Shown: positions 28,344 to 36,887 of the stretch, one piece after another
Position numbering within the stretch: the stretch's first letter is position 1
How the letters are laid out: every line of letters starts with the position of its first letter
Source of the DNA: Phycisphaerae bacterium
Lineage (GTDB): Bacteria; Planctomycetota; Phycisphaerae; Phycisphaerales; UBA1924
DNA: 56,604 nucleotides
NCBI GenBank assembly: GCA_030429485.1
Contig: JAUIFD010000003.1
Coordinates: forward strand, 1-56,604
Direction of reading: 5' to 3'
Notes under the pieces: model-generated
What the model was told of the DNA's origin: nothing
The model's input: only the letters and a program-made list of their open reading frames with translations
Databases searched by the model: none
Made by a program: the position numbers and the translations under genes

Positions 28344-28958
28344 TCACGAACGCCGGCAGTAGCAGTACGTGAACTCCTGCTCCGCGCCCCATGGCGTGCG
28401 GTGGCGCTCTTGTTCGGCGCCGACTTTCTCGAAGCGAGCGCCGAACGCTTCGTGCAGCTCGTCGTCGTCGTAGCGAACGACGTCCAGGCCACTGCACTGT
28501 TCCGGACCACCATGGCCAAAGGTGGCCACGATGATGTGCCCACCGGGCCGCAGCGCCGACCAGGCCTGCTCCACGTAGCGCTGGCGAGCCTCCGGATCGG
28601 TGAGGAAGTGAAACACGGCGCGATCGTGCCAGAGCCCGTAGTGAGCAGGCTCAAGCTGTACGCTGGTGATGTCGCCGACCACCCAATGCACGCCCCGGGC
28701 TCGGGCCCCCAGGCGAGCCTTTGAGCGCTCCAGAGCGGGCTCTGCAAGATCAAGGACGGTGACGTCCTCGAAGCCGAGGTCGAGGAGGTCATCAACCAGA
28801 GTGGAGCTGCCACCACCCACATCGATGGCGGGAACGTCGGCCATGATCCCCGCTCGCTTGATGAGCGAGATCGACGTCGACAGGTGGGGCGAGAACCAAC
28901 TCGTCTGTTGGTCCGCTTTGCGCCGATAGACGTCATCCCAGTGCGACGCGTTACCCAT
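28344..28958 (-). CDS. Class I SAM-dependent methyltransferase
   Basis: 204 aa, cytoplasmic. It opens MGNASHWDDVYRRKADQQTSWFSPH, the start typical of thiopurine/tellurite-type methyltransferase relatives. Motif I is AIDVGGGSSTLVDDLL, then VTVLDLAEPALERSKARL (motif II), VVGDITSVQL, WHDRAVFHFL and ALRPGGHIIVATFG. The family includes class I SAM-binding enzymes with metalloid or small-molecule substrates, but the substrate here is not identifiable. Its stop lies 15 bp from the convergent multicopper oxidase stop. It has its own sigma-70-like promoter with -10 directly before the ATG. Confidence 0.85.
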   Translation of the reverse strand: MGNASHWDDVYRRKADQQTSWFSPHLSTSISLIKRAGIMADVPAIDVGGGSSTLVDDLLDLGFEDVTVLDLAEPALERSKARLGARARGVHWVVGDITSVQLEPAHYGLWHDRAVFHFLTDPEARQRYVEQAWSALRPGGHIIVATFGHGGPEQCSGLDVVRYDDDELHEAFGARFEKVGAEQERHRTPWGAEQEFTYCYCRRS

Positions 28959-28964
28959 CCAAGG

Positions 28965-28994
28965 ATTATAGCGATCCGACCTTCACGTCGGCAA
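28965..28994 (-). promoter_or_regulatory. Sigma-70-like promoter of the methyltransferase gene
   Basis: TTGCCG (28994-28989), 18 bp, TATAAT (28970-28965). TATAAT is perfect, and is striking in this GC-rich DNA. The predicted transcription start falls at the A of ATG 28958, so the message is probably leaderless. Confidence 0.6.
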
Positions 28995-29054
28995 TGAAGC
29001 GGCCCACGGGGCAAGCGCGCCGAGGCAGAGCTTCGCCACCGTGAGGAGCAGTGA

Positions 29055-29095
29055 ATAGTCGACGGCCGTTGGCGAATAGTCGTCACCCGACATGG
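29055..29095 (+). promoter_or_regulatory. Tandem upstream activator elements U3 and U4
   Basis: U3 (29055-29074), ATAGTCGACGGCCGTTGGCG, is 16/20 identical to U1 and 15/20 to U5. U4 begins 21 bp later (29076) and repeats GAATAGTCG(A/T)C but lacks the right half. The 21-bp period puts both on the same DNA face, as for cooperative NtrC-type activators. U3 ends 62 bp before the -24 GG of P4. Confidence 0.62.
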
Positions 29096-29134
29096 CATCT
29101 CTGCCCAAAGTCGTGCCGGGCGACGCCGCACAGA

Positions 29135-29150
29135 TGGCGCGAAGGATGCA
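29135..29150 (+). promoter_or_regulatory. Sigma-54 promoter P4 (TGGCGCG-N4-ATGCA)
   Basis: GG 29136-29137, ten bases, GC 29148-29149; the predicted start of transcription is about 29161, 15 nt before ATG 29176. This rules out the longer open frame that begins at 29092. Confidence 0.68.
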
Positions 29151-29175
29151 ACCTCGCATCGCCTACTCTTCAGCC

Positions 29176-30795
29176 ATGCTTCCCTCCCTCTGTCTCCTTG
29201 CTGCGCTCGCGGCCCACGGTCCCGCTCATTCGAGCGGCGAGCTGGCGCCGCGGTTGACCAAGGCCGCCGGCCACCTCTGGTTGAGCTGGATCGACCAGCC
29301 CAGCGGAAGCAAGCCGGCGCGGGTCCTCGCCTCCTCTTTTGACGGGCGCCGGTGGACCAAACCTGCGGTTGTCGTGGCTGACCCGGACCTGTTCGTGAAC
29401 TGGGCGGACGTGCCGGGCGTGTTCGAGGGCGGGGACGGTCAGGTCTACGCTTTCTGGCTACACAAGCGGAAGGGGGGCAAGTACGCCTACGACGTGCGGG
29501 TCGGCCGCCGCAGCGACGACGGCTGGCAGTCGTTGGGGCCCCTTCACGACGACGGTCGCGCCGCCGAACACGGCTTCGTCAGCGCTGCGCCGACAGCTGC
29601 GGGCCTTCAGGTCGTCTGGCTGGACGGGCGCGAGACGCCTCAGGGCCTCCCCATGACGCTGCGCACCGCGCACTTCGTGAATGGCCACAAGCGCGACGAG
29701 CGGTTGCTCGATCCTCGTGTCTGCGATTGCTGCGGCACCGCAGCCGCCGCTACGCGTGACGGCGTGAGGGTGGTGTATCGCGACCGTGGCGAAGAAGAGA
29801 TCCGCGACATGGCGTCGGTGCTCATCGATGCGCCCCCCGCTCCTGCAGCTCAGCCCACGGTGCTCTCTCCCGATCGCTGGCAGATGCCCGGGTGCCCCGT
29901 GAACGGCCCTTCGGTGGCCACGGACGGTCAGAAGACCGCCGCGGCGTGGTTCACGGCAGGCGGCGGGCGCGCGGAGGTGCGGGGCGGCTACCTCAGCGAG
30001 GGGGGGCAAGTATCCTCCCCAACGAGCTTGTGGTCGACGTCGACGTTGGGGCGTGTCGACTTGGTGATGGACGCCACGTCGGCCATCGCGACCTCGCTTG
30101 AGGCGAGCGGAGACGAGGCCACCGTCGTGGTCCGCCGCTTTGATGCGAGCGGCGCGATGGGAGATGTCGTCATCGTCGGAAAGACATCGTCAGCGCGAGC
30201 GTCTGGGTTCCCCCAGGCCGAGATCTTCGGTGAGGAGCTCATCGTCGTCTGGACGGACGCGCGCTCGTCCCCCACGCGATTGATGAAGAAGCGGATGCCG
30301 CTCAAGGACATTCCCGCGCCCGCGACGCGACCTGTCGACGCGCCTCAAGAGCCAGCGTCCGCGTCGATCACGCGTCCCCGGCTCCAGCTGCTCACGACAG
30401 ACGGACGAGTGGCGGGGCCTGATGGCACCCGACCGATGCTGTTGCACCTGTGGGCGACGTGGTGCGCTCCCTGTCTGAAGGAGATGTCTGACGTCGTGAA
30501 GGCGGCCGGTCAGCTTCGAGCGCGAGGCGTCGACATCGTACTGCTCTCGGTCGATGGGCCTGACCAGCGCGCTCGCGTCGCAGAGCTCGCCAAGGAATGG
30601 GGGGCCCCTGAGCTGTTCTTCGTCGAGGCCAAGCCCCTCGCGGAAAAGGCGCTGGGCGCTCGTGTCGTTCCCGCCACCTATCTCTTCGACGCGGATGGCG
30701 AGCTCCGCCTCCAAGTCTCGGGCGCGTTCGACGCGGCACAGCTCCTGACGATCCCTCTCTCCGATTCACCTCCATGGAAGTCGAAAGGACCCTGA
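29176..30795 (+). CDS. Sialidase-like beta-propeller fused to a TlpA-type thioredoxin domain
   Basis: 539 aa from ATG 29176, chosen because promoter P4 lies just upstream and because a signal peptide (MLPSLCLLAALAAHG) starts there. Residues about 30-370 show repeating propeller blades (LWLSWIDQP, VYAFWLHKRKG, LQVVWLDGRETPQG, LIVVWTDARSSPTRLM) of the sialidase/neuraminidase type, but catalytic sialidase residues were not identified. A CDCC motif (183-186) interrupts it, suited to metal or disulfide chemistry. Residues about 395-539 form a thioredoxin domain with WCAPC at 429-433 and the VPATYLFD cis-Pro motif. Predicted periplasmic redox protein, perhaps delivering or reducing copper sites. 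It starts the operon with DUF3347, LPMO-like and oxidase genes. Confidence 0.82.
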   Translation: MLPSLCLLAALAAHGPAHSSGELAPRLTKAAGHLWLSWIDQPSGSKPARVLASSFDGRRWTKPAVVVADPDLFVNWADVPGVFEGGDGQVYAFWLHKRKGGKYAYDVRVGRRSDDGWQSLGPLHDDGRAAEHGFVSAAPTAAGLQVVWLDGRETPQGLPMTLRTAHFVNGHKRDERLLDPRVCDCCGTAAAATRDGVRVVYRDRGEEEIRDMASVLIDAPPAPAAQPTVLSPDRWQMPGCPVNGPSVATDGQKTAAAWFTAGGGRAEVRGGYLSEGGQVSSPTSLWSTSTLGRVDLVMDATSAIATSLEASGDEATVVVRRFDASGAMGDVVIVGKTSSARASGFPQAEIFGEELIVVWTDARSSPTRLMKKRMPLKDIPAPATRPVDAPQEPASASITRPRLQLLTTDGRVAGPDGTRPMLLHLWATWCAPCLKEMSDVVKAAGQLRARGVDIVLLSVDGPDQRARVAELAKEWGAPELFFVEAKPLAEKALGARVVPATYLFDADGELRLQVSGAFDAAQLLTIPLSDSPPWKSKGP

Positions 30796-30796
30796 C

Positions 30797-31462
30797 ATGC
30801 TTCAACGAATCCACCTCACGGCGGTCGCGCTCAGCGTGGCGCTCGTTGGGACATCCTGCACGCAGAACCAGACCGCAGCGAGCGGCGCGTCGAAGACCAG
30901 CGAGGTGGCGCCAACGTCGAAGCCCACGACGCCCAAGGCCTCCGGGCCGGCATCCGCCCCTGCGCAGCGCGTGGCCCTCAAGCTGACCGGGCTTGCGCCC
31001 TTGTCGCCTGCGATCTCACTCGAGGCTCCGGCTCGCAGCAAGCTGCAGGCGCTCGTCGCTGGCTACATGACCATCGGAGAAGCGCTCGTGGCGTCAAACG
31101 TGAAAGCCACCCGGGAGGCGGCAGCGAGCGCCCAGACCCTGATCGACGGTGTGCCCGCCGCTGGCCTGCCCCCCGATGCCGCCGCCGCGTGGACGCAACA
31201 GTCGACCGCCATGCGTGACGCCCTCAAGGTGATGAGCAACGCCGAGGCGGACTTGGTCGCCCAGCGGTTTCGGTTTGCTCGGTTGTCGGAAGCGGTCTAC
31301 GCCGCGGCGCGGTCGTTTGACCTGAAGGGCAGCTTCGTCCAGTTCTGCCCGATGGCGAACGACAACGCGGGCGCGATCTGGCTGAGCAGCGCCAAGGAGA
31401 TCAAGAACCCCTACTTCGGAGAGGCCATGCTGATGTGTGGCGAGACGAAGGAGCAGATCTGA
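30797..31462 (+). CDS. DUF3347 copper-associated lipoprotein
   Basis: 221 aa. The signal ends at ALVGTSC (Cys about 21), followed by a Thr/Ser/Ala/Pro linker. The conserved domain (residues about 75-221) is helical: LQALVAGYMTIGEALVASNVKATREAA ... FVQFCPMANDNAGAIWLSSAKEIKNPYFGEAMLMCGE. The FCPMA...G..WLSS...I.NPYFG..ML.CG signature is DUF3347, found alone or fused to CusB-type adaptors in copper systems. The Cys and Met in FCPMA and MLMCG are probable Cu(I) ligands. It is tightly packed: 1 bp after the propeller-Trx stop, and TGATG overlap with the next gene. Confidence 0.88.
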   Translation: MLQRIHLTAVALSVALVGTSCTQNQTAASGASKTSEVAPTSKPTTPKASGPASAPAQRVALKLTGLAPLSPAISLEAPARSKLQALVAGYMTIGEALVASNVKATREAAASAQTLIDGVPAAGLPPDAAAAWTQQSTAMRDALKVMSNAEADLVAQRFRFARLSEAVYAAARSFDLKGSFVQFCPMANDNAGAIWLSSAKEIKNPYFGEAMLMCGETKEQI

Positions 31463-32229
31463 TGCTGAATCAGCGACGAACGATGCCGAATCAGCTCGCC
31501 TGGGCGACCACGGTCCTTGTGCTGGGAGTGTCGGGATCGGCCGCGGCCCATATGGATATGAGCTTCCCTACCGCGCGGTACCCTATCGCTCTCGGCGACG
31601 AGAACAAGGCTTGCCCTTGCGGGGTCGGCGGCACCAACCGGACCTGTGACATCCCCGTTGCACAGCAGGTCGACAACAACCGCGACGAGAGTCGCGTCAC
31701 GACGTTCCAGGCCGGCGAGACGATCACGCTCGTCTTCGACGAGTACATCGGCCATGCCGGCCGCTGGCGCGTGGCCTTTGACCCCGACGGTGCCGAGACC
31801 GCGGACTTCAACGCCAACATCCTCCTCGACGTGGTGGACCCCGCCGGCGGAGCGGGCAACGCGGGGGGCTCGATGTGGAACCTCGAGGTGACCCTGCCGA
31901 ACACCCCATGCGACAACTGCACGTTGCAGCTCGTTCAAATGATGGACGGCAACACCGCCGACCCGGTACCCGACCCCACGGGACGATCCTCGTACTACCA
32001 GTGCGCCGATATCGTGCTCTTGGGGAGTGACGAGGACGCGGGCGCACCGCCCGACGCCGGTGAAGCGCAAGCCGATGGCGGTCTCGGCGACGGCGCAGGG
32101 TGCTCGCATACGGTGGCCGCAGGGACCGCCAGCCGTCCCGCCCTTCTGGTGGTGCTCGGTGGGGTTTTTGTGCTGGGTTGGCGTCGGCGAAGAGGAGCCA
32201 ACCGCGCAGCCTCCCTGCCCGTGCGGTGA
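31462..32229 (+). CDS. LPMO-like His-brace copper protein with MYXO-CTERM-like tail
   Basis: 255 aa from ATG 31462, overlapping the previous stop. A signal peptide ends SGSAAA and the mature protein would start HMDMSFPTARYP (His30), giving the free N-terminal His needed for a copper histidine brace. Cys pairs follow (CPCGVGGTNRTCD; CDNCTLQLVQMM; YYQCADIVLL), the pattern of the myxobacterial LPMO-like family that I recall as SCE4755. The C-terminus has an Asp/Ala/Gly linker, a Cys, a helix (ALLVVLGGVFVLGW) and RRRRG, a MYXO-CTERM-like sorting tail for the outer surface. A copper binding or transfer function is more likely here than polysaccharide oxidation, from its operon. Confidence 0.78.
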   Translation: MLNQRRTMPNQLAWATTVLVLGVSGSAAAHMDMSFPTARYPIALGDENKACPCGVGGTNRTCDIPVAQQVDNNRDESRVTTFQAGETITLVFDEYIGHAGRWRVAFDPDGAETADFNANILLDVVDPAGGAGNAGGSMWNLEVTLPNTPCDNCTLQLVQMMDGNTADPVPDPTGRSSYYQCADIVLLGSDEDAGAPPDAGEAQADGGLGDGAGCSHTVAAGTASRPALLVVLGGVFVLGWRRRRGANRAASLPVR

Positions 32230-32356
32230 GGTGCAGGCCACGCGCTGTGGCGGGGGCAACGCGGAGAGATCGGATTTGCGGATCAGACTCCGCCTGCTAC
32301 TCAGGGGGTGGGACCTTTCCCTACCTGGGTCCTACCTGGAAGGCGATCGCACTACG

Positions 32357-33601
32357 ATGACCTTTGGCAGACCCTTCTCCTCATTCTTCCTGGCGCTGGT
32401 CGTCCTCTGCGCCAGCTCGACGATAGCGCGCGCGGCGGACGGTGGCACAGACGCCGGTCCAACCGTCGATGCCGGCGAGTTGGATGCAGGGACGAGCTCC
32501 CAGGATGCGGGGACACCGACCGTCGACGGCGGCGAGGACGCCGGAGTGTCGCCCCCGCCGCCGCCCGACCCCGTGTGGACCTGTGATCCCAGCTATTACG
32601 ACGCCGCCGACGGTTGCGACTGCGAGTGCGGTATCCCCGATCCCGACTGTGGGCTCGCCAACCAAGCCTTGTACGGCTGTCCTTCCGAAGCGAACGGCTG
32701 CTCGATGGACGGCTATTGCGAGATCCCGGGCTGTGGCGACGGCGCCTTCAACCCCGGCCTCGAGGGATGCGACGACGGCAACGACGTCGCGTACGACGGA
32801 TGCAGCCCCGGGTGCCGACCCGAGGCAGGTTGGAGCTGCTCTGCCGATCCCACGTCGTGCGTTCCCGTTCCGCAGGGCTGGGTAGGGAGCGCCGGCCCGT
32901 ATTGTCTGGACGCCCGCTACGCCGACGGCGAGCTCTGCGATTGCGGCTGCGGCGTGCTCGACCCGGACTGTGCCGACGTGACGGCGGCGTGCGACGGCCT
33001 TCCGCTCGGCTGTATCACCGAGACGGCTGTGAACGAGGATGGTGAGGTCGAGTTCGAGCTGCTCACCGAGGTCCCCTCTGCCGCGGACAACACACAATGC
33101 GTCGCCAATACCTGCGGTGACACCTGGGTGGTCGGCGGCGAAGAGTGCGACGACGGCAATACCGCCGACGGAGACCTCTGCGACAGCTCCTGCAGCATTG
33201 AGGTGCCGGAGGGTTGGACCTGCAACCCTCTCCACGTGCTCGATGACGTGTGCGACTGCGGGTGCGGCGCGCTCGATCCGGCGTGTCCGGGCCAGGCGCT
33301 CAACCCCCTCACCGACTGCGCGTTCGACGAGTGCCGCGGTCCGGAGAACGTTGATCCAAGCGATCACGGCCGCTGCATCGAGCTCGAATCGCTGGTCGAC
33401 GCAGGCTCCGAACCCGACGCTGACGGTGGGCAGCCGCCCGCCGACGGCGGCGACCCCGCCGTGATGCCCGCCTGCTCGAGTATGGGCGCGCACGACGCCA
33501 CGACCCCTCTCGCAGGCGCTCTCGCTTGCTGCCTCCTCACCTTCATCGGTCGTCGCCGGTCGCGCCGAGCCGACCTTGACCTGACCCATCGGAGAAAATG
33601 A
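32357..33601 (+). CDS. Cys-rich DUF4215-repeat surface protein with MYXO-CTERM-like tail
   Basis: 414 aa from ATG 32357, which begins a signal peptide (SSFFLALVVLCASSTIARA); the frame is open from 32027 without support. An Asp/Ala/Gly/Thr linker follows. Cys-rich modules then repeat: CDCECGIPDPDC, CDCGCGVLDPDC and CDCGCGALDPAC, alternating with DUF4215-type CDDGNDVAYDGCSPGC and ECDDGNTADGDLCDSSC. The tail (CSSMGAHDATTPLAGALACCLLTFIGRRRSRR) is a MYXO-CTERM-type anchor. It is probably displayed on the cell surface; the Cys/Asp modules could bind Ca or other metals. The 127-bp gap before it shows no clear promoter. The stop overlaps the next ATG. Confidence 0.78.
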   Translation: MTFGRPFSSFFLALVVLCASSTIARAADGGTDAGPTVDAGELDAGTSSQDAGTPTVDGGEDAGVSPPPPPDPVWTCDPSYYDAADGCDCECGIPDPDCGLANQALYGCPSEANGCSMDGYCEIPGCGDGAFNPGLEGCDDGNDVAYDGCSPGCRPEAGWSCSADPTSCVPVPQGWVGSAGPYCLDARYADGELCDCGCGVLDPDCADVTAACDGLPLGCITETAVNEDGEVEFELLTEVPSAADNTQCVANTCGDTWVVGGEECDDGNTADGDLCDSSCSIEVPEGWTCNPLHVLDDVCDCGCGALDPACPGQALNPLTDCAFDECRGPENVDPSDHGRCIELESLVDAGSEPDADGGQPPADGGDPAVMPACSSMGAHDATTPLAGALACCLLTFIGRRRSRRADLDLTHRRK

Positions 33602-35097
33602 TGCGCCACCCCTCCTACTACGCGCTGCTCAGCGTACCGTTGTCGATCGCGGTCGCGTGCACCCCGATGACCACGACGCCGGACGGCGATCCCGAGCCCG
33701 AGACCGTTCCGGAGCCGGACACCAATGTGAACACCGAGCCGCCCATGCCCGCTGTGGAGGGTCTGGTTGCGCTCGAGGATGAGAGCCCCGAGGTCGGCGT
33801 CGTCGAATACACGATCGATATCGGCACGCACTCGGCGCGTCTGCTGCCCGGCACATCACCGACGGAGGTGTTCGCATACAACGGCATGCTCCCCGGTCCG
33901 CTCCTTCAGGCTCGCGTGGGCGAGACGGTGCGCATCGTCGCGACCAACAATCTCTCCGAGCCGACGACCATCCACTGGCACGGGCTACGCATCGACTACC
34001 GCATGGACGGCGTCGTGCACGGCGACCTCCCCATGATCGCGCCCGGCGAGACCTTCGTTTACGAGTTCACGCCGCCGGAGGCGGGGACCTTTTGGTACCA
34101 CCCTCATATGCGCACGACGGTGCAGGTCGAGCGCGGCCTCTACGGCATGCTGATCGTCCACGAGGACGAGGACGTGCGGCCCGATGTCGACGCGGATCGC
34201 GCGTTCGTGTTCGACGACATCCGGCTGAACGACGACGGGTCTATCGCGCCGTTCGCCACCAATGGCATGGATGTGGTGCACGGACGAAGTGGCAACGTGC
34301 TGCTCGTCAACGGCGACGCCGATCCCGTTACGCTCACCCTGTCGCCGGGGCAGGTGGAGCGTTGGCGCCTGGTCAACACGGCCAACGCTCGCGAGATGCT
34401 GTTCAGATTCTCTGGCCTCGAAGTTCGCGAAATCGGTGCTGACGCGGGGCTGTGGCCCCAATCCGAGACCCGGTTCGTCGACGAGGTCCCCCTCGCCGTA
34501 GGCGCGCGCGCTGAGCTCGAGGTCCGTCTCGCGCCCGGGGTTTCAAGCGCCGCGCTCGACAGCATGGTGATCACGCAGAATCCCCAGGGTCAGCTCGTCC
34601 TTTCGCCGTTCACAATGGTCTCTGTGGCCGTGGGCGACGCCGTGGTCGAGACCGCGCGACTCGGGCACACGGCTGAGCTTCCGGTTGAGCCGCTGACCGC
34701 CCGCCTCGATGTCGATGAAGAGTTCGAGCTGCAGGCGTTCAACATCGGTGGACAGGTCGTCACGATGATCAACGACGTGGCCTACGAAGACAGCACGCCG
34801 TGGAAGGTGAACCAGGGCGAGTTCAAGGTGATGAAGATCATCAATCGCATGCCGATGAGCGGTCACCCTTTCCACCTGCACGGCCAGTTCTTCAAGGTCG
34901 TCGAGCGCGACGGGCAGCCAGCCGATGAGCCAGGCTGGCGTGACACGGTCATGCTGCCTGCGGGCAACGGTCGCTCGGTGACAATCGCCTCGTGGTTCGA
35001 CAACCCCGGAACGTGGATGTACCACTGCCACATCCTTGAGCACGCAGATGCAGGCATGATGGCGGTCGTGGAGGTTGCGCCGAGCGAGGCCGAGTAG
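33601..35097 (+). CDS. Multicopper oxidase lipoprotein 2
   Basis: 498 aa from ATG 33601 (33598 also possible), with GGAG 7 bp upstream. The signal ends LSIAVAC (Cys about 20), followed by a Pro/Glu/Thr linker. Copper motifs: TTIHWHGLRIDYRMDG, FWYHPHMRTTVQ, HPFHLHGQFFKVV and MYHCHILEHADAGMMAVVEV. These give complete type 1, 2 and 3 sites. It lacks the Met-rich loop of oxidase 1, and its central domain is longer. The substrate (Cu(I), Mn(II), Fe(II) or organics) cannot be deduced. A c-type cytochrome gene follows, which could exchange electrons with it. Confidence 0.9.
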   Translation: MRHPSYYALLSVPLSIAVACTPMTTTPDGDPEPETVPEPDTNVNTEPPMPAVEGLVALEDESPEVGVVEYTIDIGTHSARLLPGTSPTEVFAYNGMLPGPLLQARVGETVRIVATNNLSEPTTIHWHGLRIDYRMDGVVHGDLPMIAPGETFVYEFTPPEAGTFWYHPHMRTTVQVERGLYGMLIVHEDEDVRPDVDADRAFVFDDIRLNDDGSIAPFATNGMDVVHGRSGNVLLVNGDADPVTLTLSPGQVERWRLVNTANAREMLFRFSGLEVREIGADAGLWPQSETRFVDEVPLAVGARAELEVRLAPGVSSAALDSMVITQNPQGQLVLSPFTMVSVAVGDAVVETARLGHTAELPVEPLTARLDVDEEFELQAFNIGGQVVTMINDVAYEDSTPWKVNQGEFKVMKIINRMPMSGHPFHLHGQFFKVVERDGQPADEPGWRDTVMLPAGNGRSVTIASWFDNPGTWMYHCHILEHADAGMMAVVEVAPSEAE

Positions 35098-35162
35098 TCT
35101 GGCCGGCACCGGTGTCCCATGGGCCCTTTTCGGGGCTACACCGTGCCGTCGCAGGGCGGGAC

Positions 35163-35543
35163 ATGAGTGAAAACGAACGCCGCGTGGAGCCTCCCGCTTC
35201 AGGCATCCGGACGCCTCTCAACGTCGCTGCGCTGTCGGCGTTGTTGGGGGTAGTGGCCTGTGGAACGCCGAGCCCTGAAATCGAGGAGGCGCTGGCTATC
35301 GAAGGCTCAGCGTCGGCGGGCGCAGAACACTACGAAGCCGTGTGTATTCAATGCCACCTCAGGGACCTGTACCTCGGCGACATGACGCCTTCGCATTCGG
35401 ACGAACAGATCGTTGCTGCCCAACTGCAGGGAATCGGCCAGATGCCGCCGCAAGAGCTGACGGCTCAGGGTGCCGCAGACGTCCTCGCCTACCTGCGCGA
35501 TCGGTTCGGCGCGTTCGACGAGTCTTTGGCGCACGGTCACTGA
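35163..35543 (+). CDS. Small monoheme cytochrome c lipoprotein
   Basis: 126 aa from ATG 35163, with GGGCGGG upstream; the open frame from 35112 lacks a signal. The signal ends ALLGVVAC. The heme motif is CIQCH within SAGAEHYEAVCIQCHLRDLYLGD. GQMPPQELTAQGAADVLAYLRDRF supplies the axial Met and the C-terminal helix of a class I-type cytochrome. It closes the plus-strand operon, 65 bp after oxidase 2. A role as electron partner for periplasmic oxidases or reductases is inferred. Confidence 0.85.
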   Translation: MSENERRVEPPASGIRTPLNVAALSALLGVVACGTPSPEIEEALAIEGSASAGAEHYEAVCIQCHLRDLYLGDMTPSHSDEQIVAAQLQGIGQMPPQELTAQGAADVLAYLRDRFGAFDESLAHGH

Positions 35544-35571
35544 GCCTGCGTTGAGACGGGGCCGAGCGCGT

Positions 35572-35587
35572 GGCGCGCGACCGCGCC
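35572..35587. terminator. GC hairpin between convergent operons
   Basis: GGCGCG-CGAC-CGCGCC, a perfect 6-bp stem with a tetraloop. It lies in the 49-bp gap between the cytochrome stop (35543) and the oxidase 3 stop (35593). There is no T-run on either side; it is the only terminator candidate there. Confidence 0.4.
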
Positions 35588-35592
35588 GATCA

Positions 35593-36887
35593 TCACGGGC
35601 GTACGCGGAGCACGGTCATCATGCCGCCCTCCGCGTGCTCGAGCAGGTGACAGTGAACCATCCACTCGCCAGGGTGCTCGGGCAGGAGTCGTAGCCTGAC
35701 GTCAGTCTGAACCGGGACGTCGATGGTGTCCTCCACCATCTGGATGTCGGGCGGAACGCCACCAACCTCGAGCACCTCGAAGCGCATGCCATGCGCATGA
35801 AAAGGGTGGCGCCGAGTCGAGCTGTTCCGGACCGTCACCTCAACCGGTGTCCCCACGTCGATCTCGTAGGGCGTGATGTCGGGAAACGCCTCGCCGTTGA
35901 TGCGCCACTCACCCGTGCTCTCATCGCCGCTGAAGACGTAGAGGAACTCACTGATGGTCGCCGACGTCGGTGGCATACCGCCGCCGCCGAAGCCCGCCTC
36001 CATCGGCACGGACGCCGGGCCGACGACGTCGAACAAGACTTGGGAGCGGTCGACGCCTGGGCCAGCGGCGCTGAAGGCCACCGCCTCGAAGGTCTGTGGT
36101 TCCCCACCGACGAGGATCTCGAGCTCCGCGCGATCGCCGGGCGCGAGCAGCAGGTTGTCGACCGTAGAGAGCGTCCCTATCAGCCCCTGGTCGCCGGCGA
36201 TCTGACGCAGGTCGCCCGACAGGCTCAGGTAGCCACGGTTGCTCACGTTGATGAGCCGCGCCCGCACCGTCGAAGGCAGCGCGCGTTCAAGCCGTGGCGA
36301 GAGGAGGCCGTTCACTATCCAACGCGGCCGCACACGAGGGAGCGGCTCGCCGTTGACGTCGGTCTCGCCGATGTCGTCCACGAGCAGCACAAGCTCCTCG
36401 TCGACGGAGGGCTCATTCGGATCCTCGACGATGAGGGCCCCGTAAAGACCAGCGTCTACTTGCCGATGGGTGTCGAAGTGCGGGTGGTACCAGAATGTGC
36501 CGGGACGGTTGACCGTGAACCGGTACTGAAAGGACGCGCCCGGCTCGACCGGCGCCTGCATCCAGAGGGCCCCGTCCATCTCCCACGGGACCTCGACACC
36601 GTGCCAGTGAATGGTCGTGGGGGTCTCGAGCTGGTTGTCGAGGTCGACGACCAGCGTGTCGCCGACGTTGAGCCGGAGCGTGGGGCCGGGCACCTGCCCG
36701 TTGTACGCGTAGCCGTCCACTTCGATGCCGCCGGCAGACCACACGTGCGGCGCCGCCTCCAGGCGAACGTGGAGCGTGATGCCTGCTCGCCACCGTCGGG
36801 GAAGACCTCCGGCGAAGGGCAGCCAGTCGCCATGGCCAGCACGGCGAACGCACGGCCTATGACGCTGAGGGCGAGGAGGTACCTCAC
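35593..36887 (-). pseudogene. Multicopper oxidase 3 with an N-terminal frameshift
   Basis: The body (35593-36744 frame) has all copper motifs: TTIHWHGVEVPWEMDG, FWYHPHFDTHRQ, RHPFHAHGMRFEV and VHCHLLEHAEGGMM. The lipoprotein signal lies in another frame: GTG 36887 encodes MRYLLALSVIGRAFAVLAMATGC then PSPEVFPDGGEQ. Near 36782 one missing base (CAGGC where CAGGGC would restore the frame) separates it from ITLHVRLEAAPHVWSAGGIEVDGYAYNG. As read, only an unsignalled protein could start at GTG 36744. A recent lesion or a sequencing error is likely. The GTG overlaps the pentaheme stop (GTGA). Confidence 0.82.

Noticed and set aside
32255-32275. Possible -24/-12 element before the DUF4215 gene (TGGCGGG-N4-ACGCG)
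   Set aside because: Only GG and GC fit, more than 80 bp from the start codon and without an activator element; likely chance in GC-rich DNA.
36744-36887. Programmed frameshift in oxidase 3
   Set aside because: No slippery heptamer at the junction; a single-base loss explains it.
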